Below, one piece after another: positions 17,109-26,076 of a stretch of 64,000 nt of DNA. The notes under the pieces were generated by a model that saw nothing but the letters and a program-made list of their open reading frames with translations, searched no databases and had not been told where the DNA came from. The DNA lies in assembly GCF_022354825.1 (NCBI RefSeq), contig NZ_CP031168.1, forward strand, positions 931,501-995,500, read 5' to 3'. The position numbers were made by a program, and so were the translations under genes. This DNA comes from Paenibacillus sp. H1-7 (GTDB lineage: Bacteria; Bacillota; Bacilli; Paenibacillales; NBRC-103111). How positions within the stretch are numbered: the first letter of the stretch is position 1; each line of letters opens with the position of its first letter.

Positions 17109-18509
17109 ATGAAAGAGGGATGTCGTAAACGTTCTTCCATAAGGTCCACAGCCATAGGGAAGATCGCGGCGTGTGCTGCAGCTGCAGCGCTTGTCCTGCT
17201 TGGGGGATGCGAGAACCGGGAAGAGACGGCGGGCGCTCAACCTAAAGGGGTTATTCGGATCGCATACGGAAGCGAAGAGCAGTTTCAATATGCATATGCG
17301 GACTATTTTGCCGCTAAGTTCCCGCAGCTGGAAGTGCAGATCGTGCCGACCGAGGATATATATGGGGCGGGCAAAGACCCTGTGAAGGAATATATGAAGA
17401 TCATCGACGAGCAGAAACCGGACCTGCTGTTTACGAATACGTTCGATTATGGCAAGCTTGCAGCCGAAGGTAAGCTGTACGACTTGTCCCCGCTTATCGC
17501 CAAGGACCGGTTCGATCTGGATAACCTGCTGCCCGCCTCCCTCGATTTTTTGCGAATCAAAGGGCAGGGGAAGCTGTATGGCCTGGCGCCCAGCTTTTCC
17601 AGCTCGGTGCTGTTCTACAACAAGGATTTGTTCGACAAGCACCATGTCCCCTACCCTACGGACCATATGACCTGGGAGGACTTGATCCGGCTGGCGCAGC
17701 GTTTTCCTTCAGAGGGCGGTAAGGAGGACCGGGTATACGGGTTTCATATGGGTTACATGAAATCACCGATGGATTTGATCAATTACATCGGTCAGGCCGA
17801 AGGGCTCGCAATAGTCGATTCCACAGGCAAAAAGCTGATGGCCGATACCGATGCCTGGAAGCGGACCTACCGTCTGGTGATCGACGGGTACAAAACCGGA
17901 CTGTTCCAATGGACGTACGCCCCGGACAAGCAGCGGTACGAGAAGGAGGACGTAGAAAGGGAGGATGTATTCAGCACGGGACGGGCTGCAATGACGATTA
18001 ATAACATAGGGCAATTCAACGGCCTCAAGCAGCGTGGCGCCTCGTTTACATGGGATATGACGAACGTGCCCTCGGATGCCCCTGGGCGAAGCGGCAATCC
18101 GAACTTTTACCTGTACCCTATCTACAGCATTAACGCTAGGGCGGAGAACGTACTTAACGCTTGGGAAGTCGTCAAGTATTTCAACGGCGCCGAAGCGGCC
18201 AAAATCGAAGCCAAAACATCGGTGGAGCTGCCGGTCCGCAAAGCGTTCGCCCGAGAGGTCGACGGCCACAGCCTCGATGCGTTTTATAGAGTGACCTACG
18301 ATGAAACGGTCCAATCCGGCTACAATGAAGCGATTCCTAGAAGCTTTGCTGAGGCGTTCGATAAGGCTTCACAGGACATCATGCAGGAGATGCTGAAGGG
18401 CGGGCTGCCCGTCGAGGAAGGGCTGAAGAGGCTGCAGGAGCAGGGACAGCAAGCATTGGATGCGGCTCATGTGGCTGAGCAAGTGAAAGGGGAAAAGAAG
18501 CAGCCGTAG
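17109..18509 (+). CDS. Solute-binding lipoprotein paralogous to the upstream sensor
   Basis: 466 residues. Basic N-terminus, hydrophobic stretch and lipobox LLGGC (Cys about 34) give a lipoprotein exported by Sec and anchored outside the membrane. The rest is a family 1 solute-binding domain that parallels the upstream protein segment by segment: IRIAYGSEEQFQYAYADYFAAKFP, EQKPDLLFTNTFDYGKLAAEGKLYDL, KLYGLAPSFSSSVLFYNKDLFDKHHVPYP. Start ATG 17109 has GAGAGGATG close upstream, 25 bases after the previous stop. No ABC permease genes follow, so it is probably a co-sensor rather than a transporter subunit, or it serves a permease elsewhere. Confidence 0.85.
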   Translation: MKEGCRKRSSIRSTAIGKIAACAAAAALVLLGGCENREETAGAQPKGVIRIAYGSEEQFQYAYADYFAAKFPQLEVQIVPTEDIYGAGKDPVKEYMKIIDEQKPDLLFTNTFDYGKLAAEGKLYDLSPLIAKDRFDLDNLLPASLDFLRIKGQGKLYGLAPSFSSSVLFYNKDLFDKHHVPYPTDHMTWEDLIRLAQRFPSEGGKEDRVYGFHMGYMKSPMDLINYIGQAEGLAIVDSTGKKLMADTDAWKRTYRLVIDGYKTGLFQWTYAPDKQRYEKEDVEREDVFSTGRAAMTINNIGQFNGLKQRGASFTWDMTNVPSDAPGRSGNPNFYLYPIYSINARAENVLNAWEVVKYFNGAEAAKIEAKTSVELPVRKAFAREVDGHSLDAFYRVTYDETVQSGYNEAIPRSFAEAFDKASQDIMQEMLKGGLPVEEGLKRLQEQGQQALDAAHVAEQVKGEKKQP

Positions 18510-18619
18510 CCCCTGTTCCTTTTTAGTAAAGAAATGGCAGCAACTTGGCCCACTCCTTTTGGCGTATGACGACATACCATAGTGCAGATAACATACGCAC
18601 AAATGGAGATGAGTAAGCG

Positions 18620-19453
18620 ATGGGTCAACCAGAAAGTGAGAAGGTGTTGGTAAACAGCCAGGCGAAAATGGATGTCATTATTCCGGCCATAGAGAAAGAT
18701 CTGGGCACGCTTCCTTATGTTATAGACTCCGTAAGAAAATACGTCCAGCATCCTATCGGCCGCATTATGGTTGTATCGCCAGACAGCCCAAAAATCAAAG
18801 CCTTATGCAAACAGAAGGGCTGTAAGTTCGTGAACGAGACCCGCGTGCTGCCTTTCACGAAAAAGAACATTCATTACAGCTCCAAACGATGGGACCGTTC
18901 AGGTTGGTTGTACCAGCAGCTGCTCAAGTTTAACGGGGACACTCTGGCTAAAGAGCGGTACTTTCTGGTTATTGATGCGGACACGATATTAATCCGGCCT
19001 CATGTGTTCCGGACGGGGAACAAGACGGTGTTCTATTACCGCAGATGGAGTCAGAACGAGTATTTCGTCACCTACCGGAAGCTGATGGGCCAAAAGCGGT
19101 CCTCCGCGCGTTCCTTCGTCGCCCATTACATGCTGTTCGACACAACGAAGCTGGCCCGGCTGAAGCGCAAAATCGAAGCCAAACACAACACGAAATGGTA
19201 TAACGCCATTATTCGCAGCATTAATAAAAAGAAGCAATTCGGCTTTTCCGAATTCGAGACTTACGGCAACTACTTGCATTCCGGCGATCCCAAGAAGCTG
19301 GTATTCCGCAGATGCCTGAACAGAAGCTTCAACATGAACGCCTCGCAGCTATCCGAGAACCAAATCCAGCATTACGCCAAAACCTACCGGTCGCTGTCTT
19401 TTCATAAGCGGAAGGTGTATTCCAAGAGATCTGCCGCAGCGCGTAAAAAGTAA
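18620..19453 (+). CDS. Putative glycosyltransferase-like protein (DUF6492 type)
   Basis: 277 residues, soluble, no signal peptide. MDVIIPAIEKDLGTLPYVIDSVRKYV opens a GT-A-like nucleotide-binding fold, RYFLVIDADTILIRPH carries the DxD motif (metal/nucleotide-sugar binding), and the C-terminus is strongly basic (KRKVYSKRSAAARKK). This arrangement fits the DUF6492 family of predicted glycosyltransferases. GGAGATGAG precedes ATG. It is an isolated gene downstream of the sigma/solute-binding operon; a 7-base inverted repeat (GCGTATG...CATACGC) lies in its leader. Confidence 0.65.
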   Translation: MGQPESEKVLVNSQAKMDVIIPAIEKDLGTLPYVIDSVRKYVQHPIGRIMVVSPDSPKIKALCKQKGCKFVNETRVLPFTKKNIHYSSKRWDRSGWLYQQLLKFNGDTLAKERYFLVIDADTILIRPHVFRTGNKTVFYYRRWSQNEYFVTYRKLMGQKRSSARSFVAHYMLFDTTKLARLKRKIEAKHNTKWYNAIIRSINKKKQFGFSEFETYGNYLHSGDPKKLVFRRCLNRSFNMNASQLSENQIQHYAKTYRSLSFHKRKVYSKRSAAARKK

Positions 19454-19902
19454 GCTGTTATCGTCTGGCGTGGTGAGATTGTGGTGATCCGGCTTGGGTT
19501 ACTTGGGGAGGTACAAAGTAAGGGCTTCCAGGTTGTTCTGGAAGCCCTAAGCTTGTTGCGAAACCAAACGAAATCGAATTTGGATAGTATATTCCGAGGG
19601 GATACGCCCCTCCAGCCAAACTTACGAAGATCGGACAGGAGATCCGTTATTTCCTGAAATGATGCAGCTTTTGGAGTGCGATCGGACCGAGGGTCCGTTA
19701 TTTGCTATTTTTACCGGACAAAGCGGTGTATTTTTGCGAAATAAAGGATCTGTAGTCCGATCACCCTGCGAGTAGAACCATTTTTGGTAAATTAGCGGAT
19801 CTACGGTCCGTATCGGCTAGGGGGGATGCTGTCCAACGAACGAGCACACTAACGAATTGGATTTGCTTTGAAACTCGTAATTGGCTGCTCATCCTCAAAG
19901 TC
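19454..19902. other. Intergenic region with hairpin and MITE-like element
   Basis: 450 bases without a credible gene. It holds a perfect hairpin AGGGCTTCCAG / CTGGAAGCCCT (19521-19548; no T run, weak terminator for the DUF6492 gene) and copy A of a dispersed hairpin element (19629-19813, listed separately). Confidence 0.7.
19629..19813. repeat. Dispersed four-hairpin element, copy A
   Basis: About 185 bases built from four short CGGA...TCCG hairpin units: two in one orientation (around 19630-19652 and 19680-19705, each followed by TTATTT) and two inverted (around 19736-19762 and 19789-19813, each preceded by AAATAA or AAATTA). The whole is therefore a large imperfect palindrome. A second copy lies at 26413-26595. 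Size, symmetry and lack of coding capacity fit a MITE- or REP-like element. Confidence 0.8.
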
Positions 19903-20508
19903 TTATGTCCACTTTTCATATTGGATGGTTATATTGTCACGTGTAAGCTGTACCTTTTGCAGATGAGGGATGGGGCAGATTTTATTGTATTTGCTGATTT
20001 TTTGATTAATTTCGTCCAGCTCCGCTTGTTGACGGTCCGAATCATTCGATTGCAGCTTGGTTATAGCCCGAGCGATGTCGTCTCTAATCTCATGCTGAAG
20101 CTGGATCCATGGGGGGAGGAAGTGGGCTGTTTTCAGTACGTCATTGACTATAGCTTCCATGGAGTTTTCTTTGTGCAGATGGAGAGGTTTGCCTAATCCC
20201 GGCAAATGATCGAGTGTACCTTTCTTCCTCTCCTCGGCGATGACCTCATCCATCCAGTCTCCACCGTATTTCCGCATGGGGGGACGCATTTCTGCCGGAT
20301 CGGAAGCTTCGGTCGATTTGGAGTTATCTGCAGAGAGCGCGTTGTCGGTAAGAGGTGCGTTTGCCGGAGATGCTTGTGAGGAATGCAAGGGTTCTGTTAC
20401 TGTGTTCGGACTTGCTTCTGGTTCCGGTTGAACAGCTAATTGTGGAGAAAGCGTTTTGTTATCTTTCGTGCCTGCAGATTCCTTATTGGATCGCCACCAT
20501 CGAAACAT
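19903..20508 (-). CDS. DUF1992 (DnaJ-C28-like) protein
   Basis: 201 residues. The first 75 are low-complexity (Ser/Ala/Pro/Thr/Glu-rich linker). The DUF1992 core starts at about 80: DEVIAEERKKGTLDHLPGLGKPL (family signature E..I..A...G..D.LPG.GKPL) then PPWIQLQHEIRDDIARAI. Human DNAJC28 and bacterial YhdN-like proteins carry this domain; function is unknown. ATG has AGGAGGAG upstream. Monocistronic. Confidence 0.82.
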   Translation of the reverse strand: MFRWWRSNKESAGTKDNKTLSPQLAVQPEPEASPNTVTEPLHSSQASPANAPLTDNALSADNSKSTEASDPAEMRPPMRKYGGDWMDEVIAEERKKGTLDHLPGLGKPLHLHKENSMEAIVNDVLKTAHFLPPWIQLQHEIRDDIARAITKLQSNDSDRQQAELDEINQKISKYNKICPIPHLQKVQLTRDNITIQYEKWT

Positions 20509-20728
20509 GATAAGACTCCTCCTTTTATAGCATCGGCTAGTTCATGTATATTTTACCATATTAAGGATGCGCCTCGTTGCTGCGGTTTGAATGTTTTATG
20601 ACTTTATGGTTTTTAGCCGAGAGGCGGAGGAGTGGGAGTGGGGAAGTAAGATGTAGGAGGCGTCTGGAATGTTAGGGTAACATACACCGGCGACTTCTTT
20701 CCGTTGGAATTACAGATTGTATGAAAAA

Positions 20729-20755
20729 GAGCAGCTGCCATAAGCAGCCGCTCCA
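20729..20755 (-). terminator. Terminator of the SLH-protein gene
   Basis: On the minus strand GGAGCGGCTGC and GCAGCTGCTC pair around TTATG and are followed by TTTTTC, 20 bases after the stop at 20774. Confidence 0.8.
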
Positions 20756-20773
20756 GGAGCATTTTGTAGTAAG

Positions 20774-22759
20774 TTAGGAGCTCACATTTAAATAATAACC
20801 GCGACTGTTCGTCCCAGGTTTGAAGTTGATGTAGTATACACCGGATTGGTTCGGGGTGAAGGTAAGTCTGCTGTCTTTGGATTGAGCCAATTCCACGCGA
20901 TTTGCGTCCAGCAAGGCGAGATCGGTGATGTATTCTTTTTTTGATGCTCCACTATCATAATTTACCTGATTAGGTGTATCATTGCTCAATACATTCTCTG
21001 ACCAAAATTCATACTTTTTTCCAGCCTCTAGCTGTACCTTATAGAAAGTACCGCGATCATTTACGATCTTAGTGGATGCCCTTGTAGATTTTCCCATTCC
21101 GTTTGTTATTTTAAGCTCGATTGCCCCGCTAATAGATTTACCGTCAAGGAATGTCACTTTGACAATATTCCCGGGAGTTCCGACCAGACGTAGCACATAC
21201 TTGTTAAGTGATTCAGGCGGTAATTTAGTTGCTTGATAGTCGCCAAACGAATAAATACCATGGGTGGTCGCTTCTATTCGCTCTTTTGGTTCTAATTCTT
21301 GTGAATCGACTCCCTCTACTTTAAGCTCGTAGTTTCGATCCCATGGTAAGGATAATTGCAGCCATGTCACACCACTATGGCTAATCGGCACTTCTATGTA
21401 TCCGGCTTCTATGCCAATTGCGGTCTCCCTGCTAACTCCCATTTCAGCCAATTTTAAACGGACTAATGAAGGAGCGTCCTTACTGCGAAACCTAAGAGTA
21501 TAGGATGCAGTCTCCAATGCATTAAGCAAAATAGGCTCGCTGCCTTTATTTTGCTCTATTACACTTCCATTTGCATCGAAAATGACGGTGTCGATAGCAG
21601 GACTTGTCGATACGTTGACCGGCTCCGATTTTATGGAATAAGTGGATCCCTTTAACACCTTAAATGTAAAGTACACATAATGCTGTTCAGGCAGTTGTAT
21701 AGTGGAACTTGCCTTGGACCATACCTCATAATCAATAGCCTTCTCGCGAGTGGCGCCATTATTTGCTGTGAGCTTTGCTTTCTTGTCCGCTTTAGCCTCG
21801 ACAGCGAAATAAAACGTTCCCGCGCGTGTAGGATCGAATACAAAGCTGGTCGAAGAATGGCTGGAAACATATTGGCCTTTCTCATCGTAGATCAATATTC
21901 TTTCTGCATTTTCCGTATCAAAGAGCACCGGATGCTGCGTTTCCAGGTCCAGATGATAAAACGTAGTTCTCCCCGAAGTCGGCGTCTCTGCCGTTGTATA
22001 AAGCTCATAATAAATGGCCTGCTCTCTGCTCTCGCCGTTGCCGGATGGAGGGACCGGCTTCTTGTTCTCTGCTGGTTTGTCAGCGGGTGTTCCTGGTGCT
22101 GTCGTTGCCGCAGGGGCTTGGGAAGCATTCGACTGCTGTGTTGCTGCCGCCTGCTTCATGGAAAGGGCAATGAGGGCAGCCGCATCCCCGCGAGTCATTA
22201 CCTCTTGGGAGCGGTAAGGCAGGGAAGCGGTGCCTTCCGTCCGCAGGCCATAATGAACGATCCCGCGAACCGCGTCCTGCGCCCACGGATCGGCATCCGC
22301 AACGTCCGGCTGCTTGTCCGACGAAGCGCTGACCGCTCCATTTTGCTCCAGCCATCGCCATACAATAGAGGCCGCAGCCTGCCGTGTCAGCGGAGCTGCC
22401 GGTTGAAACTCGGCTGGTCCCGCGCCTTGAATCAGCTTATGTTGATAAGCGGAGGCCACATAAGGCTTGGCCCAATCATTGGTTACATCCGTAAAAGGAG
22501 CTTCGGTTCCGTTCGCCTTCAAGCTAAACGCGATAACGACCATTTTGGCGAACTGTTCCCGGGTAAGAGGCGCATCCGGAGCGAAACGATTCGTATCGAC
22601 TCCGTCGAGAATTTGTTTGTTGTACAGCTCCATGATGTAGGGAGCATTCGGCAGCGTATCCGGGACATCCGTAAAGACGGAGGCTGCCGCCATGCTGCAA
22701 GGGACTAGCGATCCTAGCAGTAATAAGGTCGATAATGAAAGAGATAGAGGGCGCTTCAT
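20774..22759 (-). CDS. SLH-domain cell-surface protein with beta-sandwich repeats
   Basis: 661 residues from ATG 22759. Signal peptide (MKRPLSLSLSTLLLLGSLVPCSMAAA), then three S-layer-homology repeats (about 27-85, 86-145, 150-205; FTDVPDTLPNAPYIMELYNKQIL, FTDVTNDWAKPYVASAYQHKLIQG) that bind pyruvylated secondary wall polymer. A Pro/Ala/Thr linker (about 210-245) leads to four or five roughly 95-residue repeats, each opening with (S/T)REKAI-DYE or SRETAIGIE and resembling pre-peptidase C-terminal (PPC) beta-sandwiches. No catalytic domain is evident, so it is probably a wall-attached binding or structural protein. Confidence 0.85.
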   Translation of the reverse strand: MKRPLSLSLSTLLLLGSLVPCSMAAASVFTDVPDTLPNAPYIMELYNKQILDGVDTNRFAPDAPLTREQFAKMVVIAFSLKANGTEAPFTDVTNDWAKPYVASAYQHKLIQGAGPAEFQPAAPLTRQAAASIVWRWLEQNGAVSASSDKQPDVADADPWAQDAVRGIVHYGLRTEGTASLPYRSQEVMTRGDAAALIALSMKQAAATQQSNASQAPAATTAPGTPADKPAENKKPVPPSGNGESREQAIYYELYTTAETPTSGRTTFYHLDLETQHPVLFDTENAERILIYDEKGQYVSSHSSTSFVFDPTRAGTFYFAVEAKADKKAKLTANNGATREKAIDYEVWSKASSTIQLPEQHYVYFTFKVLKGSTYSIKSEPVNVSTSPAIDTVIFDANGSVIEQNKGSEPILLNALETASYTLRFRSKDAPSLVRLKLAEMGVSRETAIGIEAGYIEVPISHSGVTWLQLSLPWDRNYELKVEGVDSQELEPKERIEATTHGIYSFGDYQATKLPPESLNKYVLRLVGTPGNIVKVTFLDGKSISGAIELKITNGMGKSTRASTKIVNDRGTFYKVQLEAGKKYEFWSENVLSNDTPNQVNYDSGASKKEYITDLALLDANRVELAQSKDSRLTFTPNQSGVYYINFKPGTNSRGYYLNVSS

Positions 22760-22884
22760 GTGGGTAACCAGTCCTTTGCTCGGCATATGTAAATAAATTG
22801 ATGTTCCTATTTTTACATACGACCGTCTCATTCGTCATCTTAATTTTTCTTGAAATTAAAAATTTTCCCATTACCACCGCAAAA

Positions 22885-22917
22885 AAAGAACGCACCCCGA
22901 TAGGATGCGTCCTCTCT
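22885..22917 (-). terminator. Terminator of the PhyH operon
   Basis: Minus strand ACGCATCC-TATCG-GGGTGCGT followed by TCTTTTTTT, directly after the dioxygenase stop at 22921. Confidence 0.85.
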
Positions 22918-22920
22918 GTT

Positions 22921-23709
22921 TTAGATACCCATGCGGGTAAGCACGCCTTCGAACGACGTGTCGACTTTGTTGTCGCCGCACAGATAACGCCAAAACTTGG
23001 CGGTTTGGATCTGGTTGACGCGGGCTTCGTCCCCGCACCAAGGATGGTACGCCTTACGGAACACCTCGCGCACCTCCGGGCTGTCGTATCCGTCGGTATT
23101 AAACAGGGCGCGCTGCTCTTGACCCGGACGCAGCCTCAGCTTGAATACGTAGCGGGTCTGGTCCGTGAAGTTCGGCTGCGCACAGTGCCAGATGCCGTGG
23201 TGCAGGAAGCCGATCGTGCCGGCCTTGGACACCATGCGCTTTTGACCAACGATGTTCTTGTGTCGTCCGATGCTGCCGTTGCTTACTTTGCGCAAATGCG
23301 AGCCGGGCAGTACGAGAGTAGGGCCCATTTCATCCGGTGCGTCATGGGAGAAGTAGAAGGCTTGGATATCGAAGCCAAACTCGCGGGTATCGATCACGGA
23401 GTCGGCGTGGTAGGTTTGGCCCTTCAGATGCTTGGCGCGGACAATATGCATAAACGAATGATCGTAGACCGGCGCTGTGCCGACGAAGCTTTGAATAGCT
23501 CCTTTTACTTGCGGCAGCTCAAAAATCTCACGGATCACTTTGGACTCGAACCAGTATTGGCCACCGGGTCCGGTATATTCACGCTGTTCCTTGTAAGCGG
23601 CTTCATTCAACTCCTGAGGTACGAGCTCATCGAGCTTCAGAAAGCCGTTGACAGCGAAATCAGCCATTTGCTTTGCGGTAAGGAGATGATGTTTTTCTAC
23701 GCTACTCAT
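22921..23709 (-). CDS. Phytanoyl-CoA dioxygenase (PhyH) family oxygenase
   Basis: 262 residues, Fe(II)/2-oxoglutarate-dependent oxygenase fold. Metal ligands are visible as HAD in TYHADSVIDT and a distal histidine in FLHHGIWHCAQPN, with the 2-oxoglutarate-binding arginine in TRYVFKLRLRPG. PhyH-family bacterial enzymes hydroxylate small molecules such as ectoine or natural-product intermediates; the substrate here is unknown. The gene is second in a two-gene operon, its start overlapping the preceding small gene by eight bases, and faces an AraC regulator. Confidence 0.82.
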   Translation of the reverse strand: MSSVEKHHLLTAKQMADFAVNGFLKLDELVPQELNEAAYKEQREYTGPGGQYWFESKVIREIFELPQVKGAIQSFVGTAPVYDHSFMHIVRAKHLKGQTYHADSVIDTREFGFDIQAFYFSHDAPDEMGPTLVLPGSHLRKVSNGSIGRHKNIVGQKRMVSKAGTIGFLHHGIWHCAQPNFTDQTRYVFKLRLRPGQEQRALFNTDGYDSPEVREVFRKAYHPWCGDEARVNQIQTAKFWRYLCGDNKVDTSFEGVLTRMGI

Positions 23710-23998
23710 CGATCGTCACCTTTCTTTCCAAAACGTATTCATAAGGCAGGTGTCCAAGCTCATGCTCGAATCCAGTGCGGAAAATAGGCGGCGACGGGAG
23801 TTGAATAACGTTCCAGCCGTCCCGCATGGCGTCAAGCACCGAACTGTACATAGGCTCATTGGAATCGCCCGTGTTCATTTGCAGCTGACCTTTCGGGATT
23901 GTGCTGTCATAGAGAGCCCAGGCTACGGTGCGGGATTCGAGATCGGGATCGCTTAAATGCAAAATTAAGATTTGCTGCCGGGTAACGCTCATCTTCAT
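23702..23998 (-). CDS. 98-residue partner of the PhyH oxygenase
   Basis: 98 residues starting at ATG 23998 (AAGGAGG five bases upstream). Soluble, no signal peptide; central ALYDSTIPKGQLQMNTGDSNEPMYSSVLDAMRDGWNVIQ stretch (given in part) and a C-terminal EYVLERKV. Not a family I recognise. The eight-base overlap with the dioxygenase start implies coupled translation and a shared task. The promoter must lie in the 125 bases shared with the divergent AraC gene. Confidence 0.7.
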   Translation of the reverse strand: MKMSVTRQQILILHLSDPDLESRTVAWALYDSTIPKGQLQMNTGDSNEPMYSSVLDAMRDGWNVIQLPSPPIFRTGFEHELGHLPYEYVLERKVTIDE

Positions 23999-24123
23999 TT
24001 CATCCTCCTTCAATACATGGCTTACACATATAATTCTAGTATGCAAAGAGGATTAATACGATGTATGATAATAGCAAACATTTGCACAATCCTAAGGCGT
24101 TTTTGGTCGGGTGGGAGGATGAC

Positions 24124-24990
24124 ATGGATCAGGTAAAATTGCAGCAGCAGCTGATGCGCAGCTACTTGGACAATACGCAAATCACGCTGCAGATGGCGCA
24201 CTATACCAAGGTCGGCGCCAATTGGCGCACAACGAACATGATGACGGACGTGAACCGCTTCTACTTCATTCGGGAAGGCGGCGGCTGGATCCATATTCGC
24301 GGCAAAGATTATTATCCGGAGCCGGGGCAGCTGTACTTGCTTCCTGCAGGAATGAAGCTGTCTTACGCTCCCGATGCCGTCAATCCGCTCGGCAAATACT
24401 GGTGCCACTTCTCCGCAACGGTGGGGGACGTCAACCTGTTTCAAATGCTGGAGCTTCCCCATTGGATTGACGTAAAGGACGAGCCGAGGCTCGAAGCCCA
24501 GTTCAAGCAGCTATTGGAGCTGCATACCAGTTCTGCGGTTACGGCGCCGCTGCGCATCAAATCGATTTTGTTCGAGATTATATCCGAATTTATCGAGCAG
24601 TCGGAATCGCAGCTGCATTTAGCCTCTACATCCAGCACCTCGAAGATCAACATCGTGCTGTCCTATATCGAACGGCATCTGGCCGAACCGATCACGGTGG
24701 AGGATTTGGCGAAGCTCGTTCATTTTCACCCGAATTATTTCATGCATTATTTCAAATCGATGATGGGCTTGTCCCCCATTGTATATATCAATAAAAAGCG
24801 TCTCGAAAAAGCGCGCCGGATGCTCGCTACAACAGAGATGTCCGTCTCGGCCGTTGCCGATGAGATCGGCTTGGAGCTGTATTATTTTTCGCGGATATTC
24901 AAAAAGCAGAGCGGTCTTTCCCCGTCGGATTACCGTAAAGCGTCGGGAAAAGCCTATATCGCTGACGAGGATGATATCACTGAATCGTGA
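24124..24990 (+). CDS. AraC-family regulator of the PhyH operon
   Basis: 288 residues. Cupin-type N-terminus (about 35-100, YFIREGGGWIHIRGKDYYPEPGQLYLLPAG) and C-terminal double helix-turn-helix (about 180-280; TVEDLAKLVHFHPNYFMHYFKSMMGLSP, VSAVADEIGLELYYFSRIFKKQ). An in-frame ATG at 24061 exists but the ATG at 24124 has a perfect GGAGGATGAC leader and is preferred. Divergent from the 98-residue/PhyH operon, hence its probable regulator; inducer unknown. Confidence 0.86.
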   Translation: MDQVKLQQQLMRSYLDNTQITLQMAHYTKVGANWRTTNMMTDVNRFYFIREGGGWIHIRGKDYYPEPGQLYLLPAGMKLSYAPDAVNPLGKYWCHFSATVGDVNLFQMLELPHWIDVKDEPRLEAQFKQLLELHTSSAVTAPLRIKSILFEIISEFIEQSESQLHLASTSSTSKINIVLSYIERHLAEPITVEDLAKLVHFHPNYFMHYFKSMMGLSPIVYINKKRLEKARRMLATTEMSVSAVADEIGLELYYFSRIFKKQSGLSPSDYRKASGKAYIADEDDITES

Positions 24991-25018
24991 TGGGATAGCT
25001 GTGAGAATATGGTGTATT

Positions 25019-25378
25019 ATGGAAAAATGGGGTGTTCTAGTGCACACGAATATAACCATTGCCATGGTATGCCAATTTCTCGCATGGGTTTTTGTGGTAG
25101 CCTTGCTTTCCTTCGAATCGTTGCAGTGGCTGCTCATTCCTAACGTCAACAACACGCCGGCGTTCATAACGGTTTCTAAATGGCTGCTGCAGGGACTGAT
25201 CGTCTCCAATTTTTTTGGCTACCTTTTGTTGAAATTCCGGAATTACGCCAAGCGCAGCCTCCATAAGCATCATGAAGAGGAGCGGTGGAGATTTTCCGTG
25301 CATGCAGGCTTTGCGGCGGTTCATATTGTTTGTATCAGCTTGATCATTTATCTTTTTGCCGGCTTCGAGGACTTATAA
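25019..25378 (+). CDS. Small integral membrane protein, unknown family
   Basis: 119 residues with three membrane helices (about 15-37, 48-70, 95-117: FLAWVFVVALLSFESLQWLLI, FITVSKWLLQGLIVSNFFGYLLL, FAAVHIVCISLIIYLFAG) and a basic, histidine-rich loop NYAKRSLHKHHEEERW. Start is uncertain: ATG 25019 or GTG 25040, neither with a strong ribosome site. It lies 28 bases after the AraC stop and may be read from the same transcript. No function recognised. Confidence 0.6.
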   Translation: MEKWGVLVHTNITIAMVCQFLAWVFVVALLSFESLQWLLIPNVNNTPAFITVSKWLLQGLIVSNFFGYLLLKFRNYAKRSLHKHHEEERWRFSVHAGFAAVHIVCISLIIYLFAGFEDL

Positions 25379-25539
25379 GGTAGCATGCGTTATCCGTAAT
25401 TGTGACGACAGGTTCTGCTGCATGATCAATCGGGAACGAACGGTTATAAGCAAACCTTCTCTTCCAAAGACTGCTCGCCTGGACTACAGTGATAGTAATA
25501 GTGGAGCTTTGGTCTAACGTATGAGGAGGAGGATAACAT

Positions 25540-26076
25540 ATGGAACGCGGAATTTTTCTTATTACCGGCATTATGGCCAGCGGGAAGTCGACGGTCGCCG
25601 AGCTGCTGTCGCGGCAGTTCGATAAATCGGTTCATTTGCGCGGAGATGTGTATAGAAAAATGATCGTCCAAGGTCGGGAGGAGATGCTTCCCGAAGCTTC
25701 GCAGGAGGCGGTCCGGCAGCTTGAGCTCCGGTACCGGCTTGCCGCATCCGCGGCCGACGCTTACTATGATGCAGGCTTCACGGTGGTCGTCCAGGACGTC
25801 GTCATTGGCCCGATGCTGCAGCAATTTGTCGACTACGTGGGCAGAGCGCCTTTGTATGTCGTTGTTCTTGCTCCCGATGAGGAGACAGTGGCTCTAAGGG
25901 AAGCGGGACGGTCGAAAAAAGGCTACGGCCCCTGGTCGGTTGCCGGGTTGAACGAGATTTTGCATATGGAGACGCCGCGGCTCGGCTTGTGGCTGGACAC
26001 TTCGAAGCTGACGCCGGAGGAGACGGTGCAGGAGATCTTGCGGCTGGCTGAGACAGAGGCGCTGGTGAAGGCGTAG
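25540..26076 (+). CDS. P-loop kinase-like protein (AAA_33 / CPT type)
   Basis: 178 residues. Walker A GIMASGKST (about 10-18) near the N-terminus, a LxGDVYR motif like small-molecule kinases, VVVQDVVIGPML as the strand ending in an acidic pair region, and a lid region REAGRSKKGYGPW. This is the architecture of chloramphenicol phosphotransferase-like and gluconate/shikimate-kinase-like proteins; the phosphoacceptor cannot be predicted. Strong AGGAGGAGG ribosome site upstream. Monocistronic. Confidence 0.8.
   Translation: MERGIFLITGIMASGKSTVAELLSRQFDKSVHLRGDVYRKMIVQGREEMLPEASQEAVRQLELRYRLAASAADAYYDAGFTVVVQDVVIGPMLQQFVDYVGRAPLYVVVLAPDEETVALREAGRSKKGYGPWSVAGLNEILHMETPRLGLWLDTSKLTPEETVQEILRLAETEALVKA

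Noticed and set aside
18562-18599. Inverted repeat GCGTATG...CATACGC as an operator
   Set aside because: Only seven-base arms with a wide gap; could be chance, no regulator nearby.
22798-23787. 329-codon plus-strand open frame
   Set aside because: Antisense shadow of the PhyH gene; opposite strand has clear family motifs and ribosome sites.
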